Shown here: positions 14,350-26,105 of the stretch, one piece after another | How positions within the stretch are numbered: position 1 is the stretch's first letter | Layout: each line of letters begins with the position of its first letter | Assembly: GCA_905331475.1 (NCBI GenBank) | Contig: CAJNYU010002709.1 | Location: 6,790-70,789 of the forward strand | DNA: 64,000 bases | Source of the DNA: Rotaria socialis | Taxonomy: Eukaryota > Rotifera > Eurotatoria > Philodinida > Philodinidae | Direction of reading: 5' to 3' | Notes under the pieces: generated by a model | The model's input: only the letters and a program-made list of their open reading frames with translations | Databases searched by the model: none | Told to the model about the DNA's origin: nothing | Position numbers and translations under genes: made by a program

Positions 14350-16203
14350 CTCTTTGAGATAATTGTTAACTGACTACCAGGATTTTCGGTTGGAACGAGA
14401 TGATGTTAGTAGCGCACTATCGTCATCATCTTCGCTTATTTTTTTTCTTGTTCCTTCAAGCTACTCTCATCTTTCTCCCTCTATCTCGTTTCTCTGTATG
14501 TTTGTTCTATTCATGTCTATTGCTAGTACTCAAACAAGAAATGATGATGGTGCAAGGAATCTTCATCATCTTCTTCTTGTTAACTAATCCCTGGCAGGCA
14601 CATATAGGTAATATGAATCTAAAAAGACTTCTTACACGGCCGAGCTAGAAAATTTGATTTAATACACATTCTATATTATTAGATCTTATTCCTTTCCTTA
14701 TTCTAGATGATGATCAGTATCTGTCGACTATTGTCTTAATTCTATAGATAGATAAATATCGGCACAGAGAAAAAAAGAACAATACGGCTTTCAATCATTG
14801 AAAAATTCAAGATCAACCTGTACCGCTGTCTATACGTTTCTTTTCTTTTCTTTTTCACTGCATGGTAAGTCACGATAATAATAATACTGTGACAAAGAGA
14901 CAGTAAAATATGAATGCGTACTAGAAATTGCAATAAGAAAATAGCACGTCTGTACTTAGTTAGAAGAAGTTCTTTCACTCTATAAATGCGTATATATTTT
15001 TTTTCTCTTGCTTATTCCCCTTTATACACCAGCTATGCCCCATTTAATATACTAAAAGAGAGATCTACTAAAATAAGAAACCTTGCTTACGAAAAGAAAA
15101 ACAAAAAGTCCTTGATAATAGGCCTATTTTATTCTTCTATTTCTAGACGCCTCAATGAGCGCTAACAATAAGCGAAGGCGATCGTCGTATTATGTTCGCC
15201 TTCTACAAAGAGACCTCTCAAACATTGAAGTACTCATCAATTAGGTATGATATCAATTTTGCTTTATTTTTTTGTTTGTTTTCATTATTATGTGAATAAA
15301 TCCTAGATAAATGGATTTATATCACATCTAGGAATGATTAATTATTAGTATTTAGATTTGGTTTCATTAAGAAAAAGAAAAAAAAGTTAGAAATATAACG
15401 ATTATCTCATGTGAAATATCACACCGTGTTTTTGTTTTTTTGTCTAAAATTAAAGTAAATCTACACTTCATATCCTATAAGCGTGTGTACATTTGCAGAT
15501 GACGCGATTCGAAAATATGTGCGTGATTAAAATGGCTAGAAAGAAGAAGCAGAAGAGAAGAAAAAAAAGGAAAAGAAAAAGGACTAATCTAAAAATGAAG
15601 TAAACTTGCAAGTCGTTAGGGTTACATCCAAATGCCTCTCTTAATGCTTTTGTTTTATTTATATACATCTAAGTGAACATCTTCAGTTGAAAGGAGGCCA
15701 TGCATAGGTCCTATTTTCTCGCATTGGACACATAAGAACAGCGAAGAGGAAAAAAAGAGACGAAGGGTCCTATGAAAGAATATGAGATCTATAATGATGA
15801 CGTTGATCACTCTTCTCATCCTATATACTAAAAAAGAAAAAGAAAAGATTACAATATGTGTGGAGTTATTATTTTTTATGTTGTTTAGATGAGACTTCTA
15901 TTTCATTTAGTTCAAATAAATTTTTGTTTTGTTTTAGGAAAAATAAAATCGCATCAAGTTTATTATTAAGTACTTCATTAACAGCATCAGCAGCACAACA
16001 TTGTCGCTGCTATACTCATTTATCTTCACCGCCCTATTCGGTGCTGATTTTTTCAGCTGCCGACATCCTTTTCCGGCTCATAGAGGGTTTTGTCGGTCAA
16101 GTCGAAGACGTGCAAAAGAATTGCTTGCGTCAAGTAAGAAATGACAATTGAAAGAAAATAATTATGAAATGAAAAAAGAAAAATCCTCTTCTAGTTTTTT
16201 TTC
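12241..16203. other. Upstream region of the RGS gene
   Basis: About 4 kb without a firm coding exon. It includes a less AT-rich, purine-skewed stretch at about 12640-12960 with a (GA)n run (12747-12764), a plausible promoter/leader area. There are also TA microsatellites near 13995-14023 and 14315-14341. A candidate exon at 15938-16133 (acceptor TTTTAG, donor GTAAGA) would join in frame to the exon at 16222, so it could be a leader or extra N-terminal coding exon. Confidence 0.4.
14315..14341. repeat. (TA)n microsatellite
   Basis: A run of about 13 TA units, followed by a T run. Confidence 0.9.
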
Positions 16204-16221
16204 TTCTTTTGTTACTAACAG
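16204..16221 (+). promoter_or_regulatory. Splice acceptor 3 nt before the RGS ATG
   Basis: A pyrimidine-rich tract ending TAACAG lies immediately upstream of ATTATG. It may receive a spliced leader or the candidate exon at 15938-16133. Confidence 0.45.
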
Positions 16222-16224
16222 ATT

Positions 16225-19200
16225 ATGAGCACACGTCAATCGAATCAAGAAAATTCATCTATTTTCGACAGTAATCGATCACGCCACCAACAACCAACGC
16301 CTTCAAATATACCTGCAAATCAACAAGAACCACTTAATTCGTCTCCGTCTCATAGTGATCAAGCCTCAAAAGCCTGTTGTTTTTGTTGGTGTTGCTGTTG
16401 CTCCTGTTCGTGGTATGTATATATAAAAAAAAATAAAAAATAAATATGTTGCTTTTTTCCATCCCATTATAAACGTAATAGTAATACCCTCGATTGATCG
16501 TGCACACTATTTATATATATATATATATATATAATAAAAATGCATGCGTGTATATATTTATGCTTGTATGTTGCGCTGCGCAGAATGTTCCTAATCTCTT
16601 CTGCTAGTCTCGTTTGTCTACCTATGTTATTCGGATCTATACATAATAGCCTTTGTTTTTTTTTTCTTCTCTATCTATCTGTCTTGCTTTAGACGTGGGT
16701 CTCCTCATCATCACATATTGACAGACAGCAGCATCATATTTATACATACAAAAATTGGTCCCCTACTCCTCTTCAGTCCTCCTGGTGAATTTGCGCGTTT
16801 GATAGCGCGCATGTGCATGTGAAAAGAACATGATTAAAAATTCCAAGTTTCGCCCATTCGGTTCCATACGACGTCGTCAAAAGTATGTGTACTTTCTTTT
16901 TTATTCGATTTTATTCTTTCTTCTTTAAATATTTTATTCGATGCTGCTCATGTACGAGGTTTTTTTTATTGCGAAAACAAAAAACTGCGAGGAGACCCAC
17001 GCTTGTCAAATATCATTTCCGTTTCGGAAGGATAAGAATAACAGTTAGTTTACTTTCGTTATCGTTGTTGTTGTCGTTGTCGATCGACGGTTTTTTTTAG
17101 TTTGTATTTTTTTTTCTATTTCGAAAGTCAAACATAGATGCACACTTGATCATAGAGTATAAACTCTAATTGTATTTCTATTGGGAAACGACGTAAAAGT
17201 GGTTCGCCGCTATGCTCAATAATCTGATAATAAAGCTGCTACACATCGCGACCTCTTTATCACTCAGATTTCTCCTTTCTCTTTCTCTTGTCATGTAGCT
17301 ATCAATTTGTCGGCCGAAAACGAAACGCTTTTCCTTCTCCTCTCGTTTTTTTACCCATTCTTAATCGGATTAAGGATATAACTACCCTTTCTTTCTTTAT
17401 TTTTTTTGCTTCTTCTTCTGATGATGGTATTTCGCTTGTGTTAGAGAAAAGAAAAAAAAGAGCGGGAAAAGTGTTCAATATCGTCGTCGTCGTCGTCTTG
17501 TCGCCGACTTCTTTTTTTCTCATTCCAGCCTTGTCATTAGTTAAATCATGTTAGTAAGCAAGGAGGAATGCAAACGGACGACGGTGCAAGCACAAGAAAA
17601 AAGCGGCTGAGACTACGCTTGTCTCTCGTTCGCCGTGTCTGCCTTTGATGTGATGGTCTCGTTGATGGCAAGAGACTAAGCAAGAAAAAAAACTGAGAGA
17701 AAAAAAAGAACATGCCACTCTCGTTTTGTGTTGTTTTCTGACGGTGGCAGTGAGGATGATGATCGTAGTGGAGCTTTAACTATTACTAGCGTCATCATCT
17801 CAACATTGCCGAGTGTGCGCGCGCGTTAAAAAATAGAAAGAAGAAAGAGAAGAATTAATAATAACTTTTTCCTTGCCGACGGCAACGATGGGCCATGGAA
17901 TCCGAGCGGCATCCGCCGTCATCATCATCATCACCATCATCATCGCTGTTGTCACCTCATCATGACTTTTCAAGTCTGGTCTCGTGGCCACATCATTGGC
18001 AGCCGGAATCGTTTGAAATAACAACAAACAATAGTTCAACTATAGCTTTAGAAATGACTCAAGTTGTGCCTGAGCACGTGGCTCGTGCTAAAATTGCTAA
18101 TGGAAATAATAATACTCGAAAAGAGAATAGTGCTATACAAAAAACTCGATCACAACGTTCAAATTCAGCTACATTAAGTGCGATATCCGTTACATGTGAT
18201 ACTGATTCGTCGTCGTCTCGACCACGCAAGACTTCTCGCCCTACACAATCGACAACAAAAAAATCTTCAGTGGTCTTTACGACAACAAATAATCTAGCTA
18301 CATCTCATTCCGCATCTGCATTATCGAACGTTTCTATAATGCCTCCGAGTTCATTAGACAATCATCAGCCACGTAAAACATCAACGGCAACGGCATGTGA
18401 AATAAATATTATAAATGAAAAAGCAAATATAGTTTCATCAGCCTCCGCTATGTCAATACCAAATAAACATTTTATTACAACGACAAGTAGTGCTAACGGA
18501 GAAGCACTACCAGCCGCTAACGTTCTATCTATTAAACATAAATCAACATCATTCGATGATCATCGATCAACACGTGGAATCGGAAGGAGTGTTCTCGAAC
18601 ATCTTGTCTTTGTTTTTCCGGAAAATGTTCGACGAATATTATCAGGACCAAAAAAGTAACCAGCGAATAGAAAGTTCTTCGTCTTCGTTTTCTTTTCTTT
18701 TTTTAAATTTTCATTCTTCTTTGTCCGTCTAAACATCAATTATTAAATATATATTGATTTATTGCTTGTTTTTTTCTCGTCTAGTCTAACCGTGCGCTCC
18801 GACGAAGGCCGCCAACCTGTTGAACCCATTGATTTAGCAGAACCGTAAGAAGCATGCCTTTTTTTGTTTGTTATTACAGACAATTGATTATTTTCTTTGA
18901 CATATTTAGACCGTCACTCGACGAAGTCAAAAGTTGGTCGGATTCATTTGACAAGTTAATGATGTGTCACGGTAAGTACAATGAAGCAAAAAAATAGAAG
19001 AAGAGAAAAGGATTGGTTGCTGTCATTTTTTTTCTTCTTCGAAATATCTTGTTCTACTATTGTCGAAGGGAACTTAATGATTCTAAAGTTGACCGAAATT
19101 CGGTCTTATCTTCTCAGAGAATTTAAAATAAACAAGCCAACTAATCGGATATGTTGGATTTATATTTTTTGTATTAAAGAACAAATGCATTCTTTTGTCT

Positions 19201-19623
19201 TTTTCATAGCTGGCCGTCATTATTTCCGAGAATTCCTTCGATCAGAATATAGTGAAGAGAACTTTCTATTTTGGATGTCTTGCGAATCTCTAAAAAATGA
19301 ACAGAATCCTGATATTATAGAAGAAAAAGCAAGATTAATCTATGAAGATTATATATCCATATTATCTCCCAAAGAGGTAAGAATAGCGCGAAAACGTTTT
19401 TTTTTCAATATTTTTATGAAAACGTTTTTTTTTGCTATTCTAGGTAAGTTTGGATAGTCGTGTGCGCGAAGTAATTAATAAAAATATGGTTGAACCATCT
19501 CCGCATACATTCGATGAAGCCCAATTACAAATTTATACACTAATGCATCGAGATTCTTATCCACGTTTTATCAATTCACATATGTACCGGCGATTATTGC
19601 AGAACGAAGATATTAAAACTTGA
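16225..19623 (+). CDS. RGS protein of the RZ class (RGS17/19/20-like)
   Basis: Exons 16225-16412, 18785-18844, 18910-18971, 19210-19376 and 19444-19623 join in phase to 218 aa (vertebrate RGS17/19 are about 210-217). The protein is a GTPase-activating regulator of Gi/Gz-type G-protein alpha subunits at membranes. The first exon encodes a polar N-terminus and a cysteine string (residues 51-63: CC, C, CCCC, C, C), the palmitoylation signature of the RZ class. The RGS box follows, with FREFLRSEYSEENFLFWM, IIEEKARLIYEDYISILSPK, LDSRVREVI and LQIYTLMHRDSYPRF, all closely matching RZ members. The first intron is 2.4 kb and hosts an alternative first coding exon (see 17895). Subfamily assignment is strong; which vertebrate paralogue it represents cannot be decided. 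Confidence 0.95.
17895..18655 (+). CDS. Alternative first coding exon of the RGS gene
   Basis: The frame opens at ATG 17895 and runs 253 codons plus 2 nt to a donor AA|GTAACC at 18655. Its phase (2) is identical to that of the cysteine-string exon at 16412, so both can splice to the common exon at 18785. It encodes a His/Pro/Ser-rich start, a long Ser/Thr-rich low-complexity region and a more ordered end (SVLEHLVFVFPENVRRIL). The resulting isoform would be about 410 aa, with no cysteine string but the same RGS box. Vertebrate RGS20 is known to use alternative N-termini. That this exon is used is inference from phase, length and donor. Confidence 0.65.
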
Positions 19624-19989
19624 CTTTCAACATCACTAAACCCGGTTTCCTGAATATTCGATTTAAATTGTTTTGAAGTTTCTTTCTTGCTTTCTTTTGC
19701 TTCTATCCTAAAACATATTTTCTGTCTTCACGACACATTCCACAGTGTGGACGCACCATTGCCGCGTGTACAAGCGCTGACGACGTTGAACCCAAACGAA
19801 GTCTTATTTCTACCAATAAGAAAATCAAAACAGATGCCCACTTTATCATCGCCGCGATTGAATCAAAATATTTCTGTATATGTATATTTTTCTACAAAAT
19901 ATTTCGTCATTGCCTAGACATAATTTTTTAATGCGCGCGCGACATTCGATTCCCCGTCTCTCAACTGTGATGAATTCATCTCGTCTTTA

Positions 19990-20033
<44 letters not shown>

Positions 20034-21338
20034 CAATCTCTCTTGTCTTTTGTTGTGTATGTATGTGTATGCGCATTTTTCTTCTTCTCTTCTTCTTCTT
20101 CTTAGTCGTCTCCGTCTGCATTTAAACAAACAGTGACATTGAATGCTGCATGTATGTGTTTGTTTGTTGCTTAAAAACGGAAAAAACGATATCTTGAAAG
20201 ATCTTAGATTGATGGCATTCATGTTCTTTCTTGTTTTTTTTGTATAGCTGATTGTTGTTCTTCTTTTTCTTTCTTTCGTTCTTTCTTTTCTACATCACTG
20301 TGTTGACTTCTATTGTCAAAAACCAAATTTTGGGACAGCATACAAGAAAAAAAAAGAAAAATATGATAGATAATTCTTTTACGATTTGATTCATTGAGGT
20401 CAATCGAAGTAATGTTCAAATATGATGAGAAAATAATTTCTTCTTACGGACGATTGTTTTCGTTACTATTACCTCTTAAACCTAAATATGAAAAAAACAA
20501 AGAGTTCTGACAAATGTAATCAACCATTAAATCTAGACCATAAAATGTTTATTATATGTCAATGAAGATGATTGTTTATTTGATAATATAAAGATTTGTT
20601 TTGTCTCTTGATTGACTAGTACTTGTTGCTTTTTCTCTTCTTATATTGAAAATTTCCGTTTGGGTAATAGGCAAGAAAAATAAGAATTATGTAAATAGAA
20701 ACATCATATTTTGTATGATATTTGACTTTGAAAATTTTATTTTCTGGTAGACTTGTCTTATCATGTTGAGGAATGTCAGGTCGACCTCATCAAGTACTTT
20801 TATTATTAGAAAACAATTAGTTTTGACTACAGAACATCGAAATCTAAGCTCCTATGCTTGTAGAATTAAATTGAGCTGATGTTGTGCAAGACTTTGAAAA
20901 AAATAATTATAAATGATCTTGCTAACACGCATTTCTTGTTTTCTTATTTTGGCATAAGATACTAGTAGTTAGCTCGAAAGAATTGCATTTCAACGAAAAA
21001 TAACGCTAATTAACTGTAAAATAATTAAAGTTATTCAATAGGAAATACGATTTCGATCGATGTTATATGATAAATAGTATTGGGAAAACAAATCAAGCGA
21101 TATTAATTATGATAGTTTGATTTGCAATTATTGAGAAAATATCTAAGATCTATTTATATCTTTAGCCAAGAATTTTCATCGATATGCATTTATTTATTAT
21201 TCTTTCAATATAACAAAAGAAACACAACCATATCTCTGACTTCGAAATATACGTGTTCATTCGAAAAAGAGGACATGACTAGATAACTTTTATTTTGATT
21301 GATTATTTACTAGAATTGTCGATGGAAAATATTTTGGA
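19624..21338. other. Intergenic between convergent genes
   Basis: This holds the RGS 3' region and the 3' flank of the coiled-coil gene. It contains the (TC)n(TATC)n microsatellite at 19991-20034. No other gene was seen. Confidence 0.5.
19991..20034. repeat. Compound (TC)n-(TATC)n microsatellite
   Basis: About 12 CT dinucleotides run directly into five TATC units. Confidence 0.9.
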
Positions 21339-22471
21339 TCAATTGAGCAACTTAAAATGTAAAAACAAAAATATAAAAACATTTTTCGAAAATTTTACGA
21401 ACTTTTCTTTGTCTAAATTAAATCGAACGCTACGACGTTGGATTGATAATGCCGGTGAAGTTTGTACAGCAACATCAACTTTTTGATTATCATTAAGCTG
21501 AAGAAAAAAAAATGCCAAGTTAACATGACTGCGAGCATATCATCAAGTATTCTGAATTTCTAGAGAATAGAATCTTTAAATAAAAAAAGAAATTAATATG
21601 AATAGATATTTATATTCAAATAGATACAAAAGCTTCTTTTATTCTATTTTTTTCTTCATAAAATAAAAGCCATACGAGCATATTTTTAATGGTTTAATGG
21701 GATATTTAGAAAAAAATAATAAGAAAGTAAATTTCATTTGTCTCTTCAAAAAACAACACTCGAATGTATTCTCATTTCCGTTCTTGTCAAATATATATAC
21801 ATATATAATTTATCAAGGACAGAATTTCATGACATCGCCTTTTCCCATCAAGACGATACTTTGAATCATATTGAAGAGAATCTTTAATTATTTTAACAGA
21901 TGGAAAAAAATATTCGACTATGATTCACATTAAATTTTAGATACAATTTGAATATGATTATTATCTCATATCAACACTCACATTTAATGAGAATTGTAAT
22001 TTTTGTATCGTATATTCATCAATTAGCTGTTTCTTTTCATCTGTTAATTGATTTATTTTATCATTGAGCTGAGTATTATGTGATTGATAATGACGTAGTG
22101 TGTCATCTTGTTCTAATAATGATTTTGTTTTATCCGATAGCTACAAAAAAAAAAAGAAATCAATGTTTGTTTATCGGTCGAGAGTAAATTACTTTCTCTT
22201 GAGAAATTTTTAAATGTCTTTGTAATTTTCTAATTAATTCACTACCTTCATTTAATCGAACACTTGCATCATTAGCGAGTATTTGAAGTTTTTCTAATTT
22301 TTCTTCGTATTCTTTTTTCTTAATTAGTTTTCTCTCGTTGTCATGCGCTAGTTTTAAGCGTAATCCGTGATTTTCTTTACGTAAGGCAATTAATTGTTCG
22401 TGTTGTAAATTATGTAACGTTTCATAATGATCTCGAATATTACTCCAATCTGGAAAATTAGTTTTTGCCAT
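21339..22471 (-). CDS. Small coiled-coil protein, 198 aa
   Basis: Exons 22471-22193, 22140-21982 and 21497-21339 are all phase 0 and give 198 aa. Residues from about 15 to 140 are rich in E, K, Q and L with heptad-like spacing (for example EKLEKLQILANDASVRL), predicting a long coiled coil. A short DVAVQT segment and a hydrophobic C-terminal tail (IFLFLHF) follow. The last exon could instead be cut at a GT at TTC|GTAAAA, which would remove the hydrophobic tail. The ATG sits 2 nt after a strong acceptor (TTGTTTTAG), as in trans-spliced genes. I do not recognise the family; centrosomal or ciliary coiled-coil proteins are possible but unproven. Confidence 0.7.
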
Positions 22472-22473
22472 AT

Positions 22474-22484
22474 CTAAAACAAGG
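22474..22484 (-). promoter_or_regulatory. Splice acceptor 2 nt before ATG of coiled-coil gene
   Basis: CCTTGTTTTAG is followed by AT and then the ATG. No upstream coding exon is evident, so this is a candidate spliced-leader acceptor. Confidence 0.5.
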
Positions 22485-23345
22485 AAGAAACAAAATAACG
22501 AATAGAATATTTCTTCACGAGAAAATTTTAACGTTCAATTATCTAATTGTTTAGTTTAAGGGAAGAGAAAAAATGTCGATCAGTTCCATAGTTCATTATC
22601 GCTCGCTAGCAATTAACATGGTGCACGGCTAACAATTTCGTCACCATCGTTAATCATTTTGATTGGAGAGAGAGAGAAAATAAATAGACGCATCACTCGA
22701 GCTTCGTTTATATAGGTAAGAATATAAATGAATATTTCATTCGTTAACTGAAGCAGAATATTCAACGAACTCAATCATGATTTTTACGTCCTACTATGAT
22801 GAACAAATCTTAAACGAAGTAAGGGTAAGAGAATTTCTCAAAATGGGGAAATAGCCGATTCATTGAGATCGGAATTATAATTTTATTGCAAATATCGACG
22901 GTTCTCTTCTCTCTAAATTCCATATCATACGATAAAATAAATGAGGAAACATCGGATTCGCATCCGATTGCTATGTGTACTGTAAAGACTGAGGCGATTT
23001 ATATATGTTGTGAATAATTCTAAGAAAACAATTTTTTTTGAAAAAATCCCTGTACCCCCCTCCCTCCTCAGGGATGGTCTGGTCAATACTGATAATTTTT
23101 TCGATAACTCAGCCATTTCTTAACGGATCCTTCTCATCTTCGAACTCGACTGAGATATTGATGAGATTATTCTGTGTACAAAATTTCAAGACAATTGGAT
23201 GAGGCTTTCAAAGGTTATCGTGTTAACGGGCGGACAACTGACCGAATCCAGAGTGTACTCACTTTTTTTTTGAGTACACAAAAATGAAATATTCAAAATG
23301 CGAGTGCAATTTTCACCATTGCTGTGAAATAATTTGAATTAATAT

Positions 23346-23357
23346 CTTTCTATTTAG
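23346..23357 (+). promoter_or_regulatory. Splice acceptor 6 nt before homeobox ATG
   Basis: CTTTCTATTTAG is followed by AATGAA and then the ATG. Candidate trans-splice or 5'UTR acceptor. Confidence 0.4.
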
Positions 23358-23363
23358 AATGAA

Positions 23364-23837
23364 ATGACCGTTGCCGATAATAACAGCAATGTAAATCGAG
23401 CACAACGTCCACAAGCAAAACCCAGTAAACAGCTACCAGAAAAGGCTATTCGTTTAATGAACGAATGGTTTGTCGAACACGAAGATAATCCGTATCCCAA
23501 TCGTAACGATTTGGATTATCTTGCAACGAATGGTGGCATTAAAGAATCTCAAGTAAAAGCTTGGTTTTCTAATAAACGCAATCGAACACAGAACACACAT
23601 CCGAAACGTGCAAAACGTTATCTTATACGAACACAAGCACAACAGAATTCAACGTTTTTGAATGAACCGAGAAAAATTCATGTAGCTGATCAGTTTGAAC
23701 AGCGAGCACTTTCACTACAACAACAAGAACAAGAACAGCAACAACAAGCGTATCCTTGCGCTCAATTGTCTTCAACACAGCCAACAAATTGGCCTTGGCT
23801 ACCGCCAACTCCGTACGATTGTTATTATCAGTATTAA
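23364..23837 (+). CDS. TALE-like homeodomain transcription factor, 157 aa
   Basis: Single-exon gene. Residues about 18-80 form an atypical homeodomain: LPEKAIRLMNEWFVEHEDNPYPNR, then KESQVKAWFSNKRNR as recognition helix, and a basic tail PKRAKRYL. The NPYP insertion between helices 1 and 2 marks the TALE superclass, and WFSNKRNR carries the invariant W, N and R of helix 3. The C-terminal part is Gln-rich and ends with aromatic residues. No MEIS, KNOX, PBC or IRX accessory domain is visible, so the subfamily cannot be named. It is expected to bind DNA in the nucleus. Start at ATG 23364, 6 nt after an acceptor. Confidence 0.85.
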   Translation: MTVADNNSNVNRAQRPQAKPSKQLPEKAIRLMNEWFVEHEDNPYPNRNDLDYLATNGGIKESQVKAWFSNKRNRTQNTHPKRAKRYLIRTQAQQNSTFLNEPRKIHVADQFEQRALSLQQQEQEQQQQAYPCAQLSSTQPTNWPWLPPTPYDCYYQY

Positions 23838-23930
23838 AAAAAAAGAAAAGAAAAGAAAAGATAGAAATTTGTAAATTTATTTGTGTTTTATTTTGTTCGA
23901 TAAAATTCAAAAATAACAAAATCTTTGTTT

Positions 23931-23936
23931 AATAAA
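23931..23936 (+). terminator. Polyadenylation signal of the homeobox gene
   Basis: A canonical AATAAA lies 94 nt after the stop codon. Confidence 0.55.
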
Positions 23937-24563
23937 AATGAGCAGTTTGTGCCATTAAATTGAGCTAGAGTTGTTGAAGTCATTCATTGTTTTTGTGATT
24001 ATAAAAAGAAAAACTCCAGGCTATGATTTGATGGGCTCATCTAGTTATCATTGTGTTTTTGAGAAACTATTGAGGAGTATCGTTACACATGTTTTTACAA
24101 GATCTCATCAATTATAAAACGAATTTTGTTCAGAAAGACGCTAAAGTTGGTCTGTTTTCTCGATTTATTTTTTAAGTTTAGCACCGGAAGCCTAGAGTTA
24201 TTCTTTAATTGCAACAAATGAGTACTACTTGAAAAAGTTAACAGTACACAGTCGAAAATTTGCTCATAGGAAATTGAATATTTGTTTCCGTATGGATCGA
24301 TTGCTATTGGTTACCGAAGGAAATGTAAAATCCTCAGATTCATTTCATAAAGGACTTCGAAATCTCGTCAAATTTAACAATCAGATGATCTGTAGCATAG
24401 GCGATTTAGTACCAATGTTATGCGTTTACAAACACGATCACTGTTAGGCAACTGTAAAAATCAGTAATCGATTTTCGGCTGAAAAACAGATACAAAAAAA
24501 TATTCTTTTGCCTTTTTCTATCGCGGACTGAAACCCATGAAATTGTTATGACTTCGTCCCATT

Positions 24564-24565
<2 letters not shown>

Positions 24566-24595
<30 letters not shown>
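24566..24595. repeat. (TA)n microsatellite
   Basis: About 14 TA units. Confidence 0.9.
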
Positions 24596-24598
<3 letters not shown>

Positions 24599-24842
24599 TG
24601 ATACGAAGTATTACATTTAGTAATAAATTTCCCTTTTCCTCAAGTTAACAATTGAATTAATAAGTTTAAAAAACATAAATGATGTATCACATGAATTGAT
24701 GGAAAAGTGATTGAAATAATGTGCGATTTCGATGTAAAGTGATCTGAAATGAAGAGTCAACTTTTTTTTTCTAATACAGATTTAGATAAATAAAATAAAA
24801 TATTTTTAATCTGTTGCCGTCAGATTTTTGAAATTTTAGATT

Positions 24843-26105
24843 TCAGTTGCTTTCGAGCTTTGTATGTAAAATTTTCTTAATCTCATCATCATCCTTAAAT
24901 GTTGCTTCCATCGGTTCACCAGTTTCCGGCGAATGACCATATGTATTAATCCAGTTAATAATATTTGCTCGTTCATATGTATTACCATCACTAGCAATAA
25001 CTGGATGCTTCATTATTTGTCCTGTTATGGGGCATTTCAACTTTTTCATCAATTGTTCATTCGACGAATCTGCTTTGGGGCATAACGATGTTGATTTTAC
25101 GTCAGATGAAGGAGGTTTCAAATTTTCTGAAGTTGACATAACAACAGGTGGGATTGGATTGAAGTCGCTTGGAGAACAATCTCGAACAATCGATTTCTTC
25201 GATCGACTAGGCGGAGGATTTGGTTTCTGAGATGAAACTAGTGGTTGAGTGTCGCATAAATTCGTAAGGTTCTGTTCACTTTGCGACAATGCATCAATAC
25301 TTTTTCGAATATTATCTAAACCAATAAGCGTTGGATTGGGACGAGTAGCTGCCGGGGGTGAAGGTAGCGGTTGAAATGCCGCCGATGAATTTTCCGCTAG
25401 ATCCGGTGAAGTACTTGCAGATTGTTGATATGTGTTATGTAATTTGACTTGTGATGGTGCCGCCGGTGAATGAGCAGGTTGTCCTGTAGCTGTTTTTCGT
25501 TCGAGTAAAGCACAGATATCGTTTTTATTAAGTCTTTTAGCCATCTCTAAAGGCGTTTCGTTTTGACTATTACGTACATTTGTGAAACATTGATAATTAG
25601 TAAGTAGTTCTTCTAAAATATGTAGATTGCCATTTTCGACAGCATAATGTAAAAGAAAATAAGGCGAATATGGAGGTTTTTCGTTCGCTAACTGTTTTCG
25701 TTGTTCAAGTATTTCTATCACAGAACGCCAATCACATTCTTTTGCTTTTTTCATTAAATCATCTTGCATAAATAAATGCTCAATGTACGTGTACATTTGT
25801 GGATGGGCTTGTTTTTTTGACGTGGCAATATCGAGAAAAGTCTTATTATCCTTTGTTTTGATACGAATGTCAACTTCGTCATGAGAAAAAAGTACAATAA
25901 AACGTTTGAAACGAGCAACGTCACCATGAAGAACAGTTTGATGAGCGATAGACCATCGGCGGCCAGGTAATATAACAAAAAGATCTCTAGGGTTCAAAAG
26001 AATATGCTGATAAACTTTGTCCCAGTCAACATTTTCGCGTGCAGCTTTAGTGACTTCTTCAAGTGGTGAAAACGTTTCGGCAGCACGATTAACACCGGAT
26101 GACAT
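24843..26105 (-). CDS. Ankyrin-like/U-box E3 ubiquitin ligase, copy A (420 aa)
   Basis: Intronless, ATG at 26105. Two related N-terminal modules are visible. Module 1 (about residues 25-105) has W..V......P and GRRWSIAHQTVLHGD; module 2 (about 120-205) has NEKPPYSPYFLLHYAVENGNL. Both resemble ankyrin-type helix pairs. A Pro/Ser-rich linker (about 210-345) leads to a C-terminal U-box: CPITGQIMKHPVIASDG, TYERANIINWI and SPETGEP. U-boxes recruit E2 enzymes without zinc, so the protein is probably a ubiquitin ligase with the ankyrin-like part binding substrate. It is the first of three tandem paralogues on the same strand. Unlike B and C it lacks the intron inside the U-box. Domain calls are firm; the substrate is unknown. 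Confidence 0.85.
   Translation of the reverse strand: MSSGVNRAAETFSPLEEVTKAARENVDWDKVYQHILLNPRDLFVILPGRRWSIAHQTVLHGDVARFKRFIVLFSHDEVDIRIKTKDNKTFLDIATSKKQAHPQMYTYIEHLFMQDDLMKKAKECDWRSVIEILEQRKQLANEKPPYSPYFLLHYAVENGNLHILEELLTNYQCFTNVRNSQNETPLEMAKRLNKNDICALLERKTATGQPAHSPAAPSQVKLHNTYQQSASTSPDLAENSSAAFQPLPSPPAATRPNPTLIGLDNIRKSIDALSQSEQNLTNLCDTQPLVSSQKPNPPPSRSKKSIVRDCSPSDFNPIPPVVMSTSENLKPPSSDVKSTSLCPKADSSNEQLMKKLKCPITGQIMKHPVIASDGNTYERANIINWINTYGHSPETGEPMEATFKDDDEIKKILHTKLESN

Larger units (their letters stand above)
22472..23363. other. Intergenic, divergent promoters
   Basis: About 0.9 kb between the divergent coiled-coil and homeobox genes. A pyrimidine stretch lies near 23050-23070. No gene was seen. 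Confidence 0.45.
23838..24842. other. Homeobox 3' region and intergenic DNA
   Basis: Contains the AATAAA at 23931 and a TA microsatellite at 24566-24595. A 72-codon plus-strand frame at 24229-24447 has no support. Confidence 0.5.
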
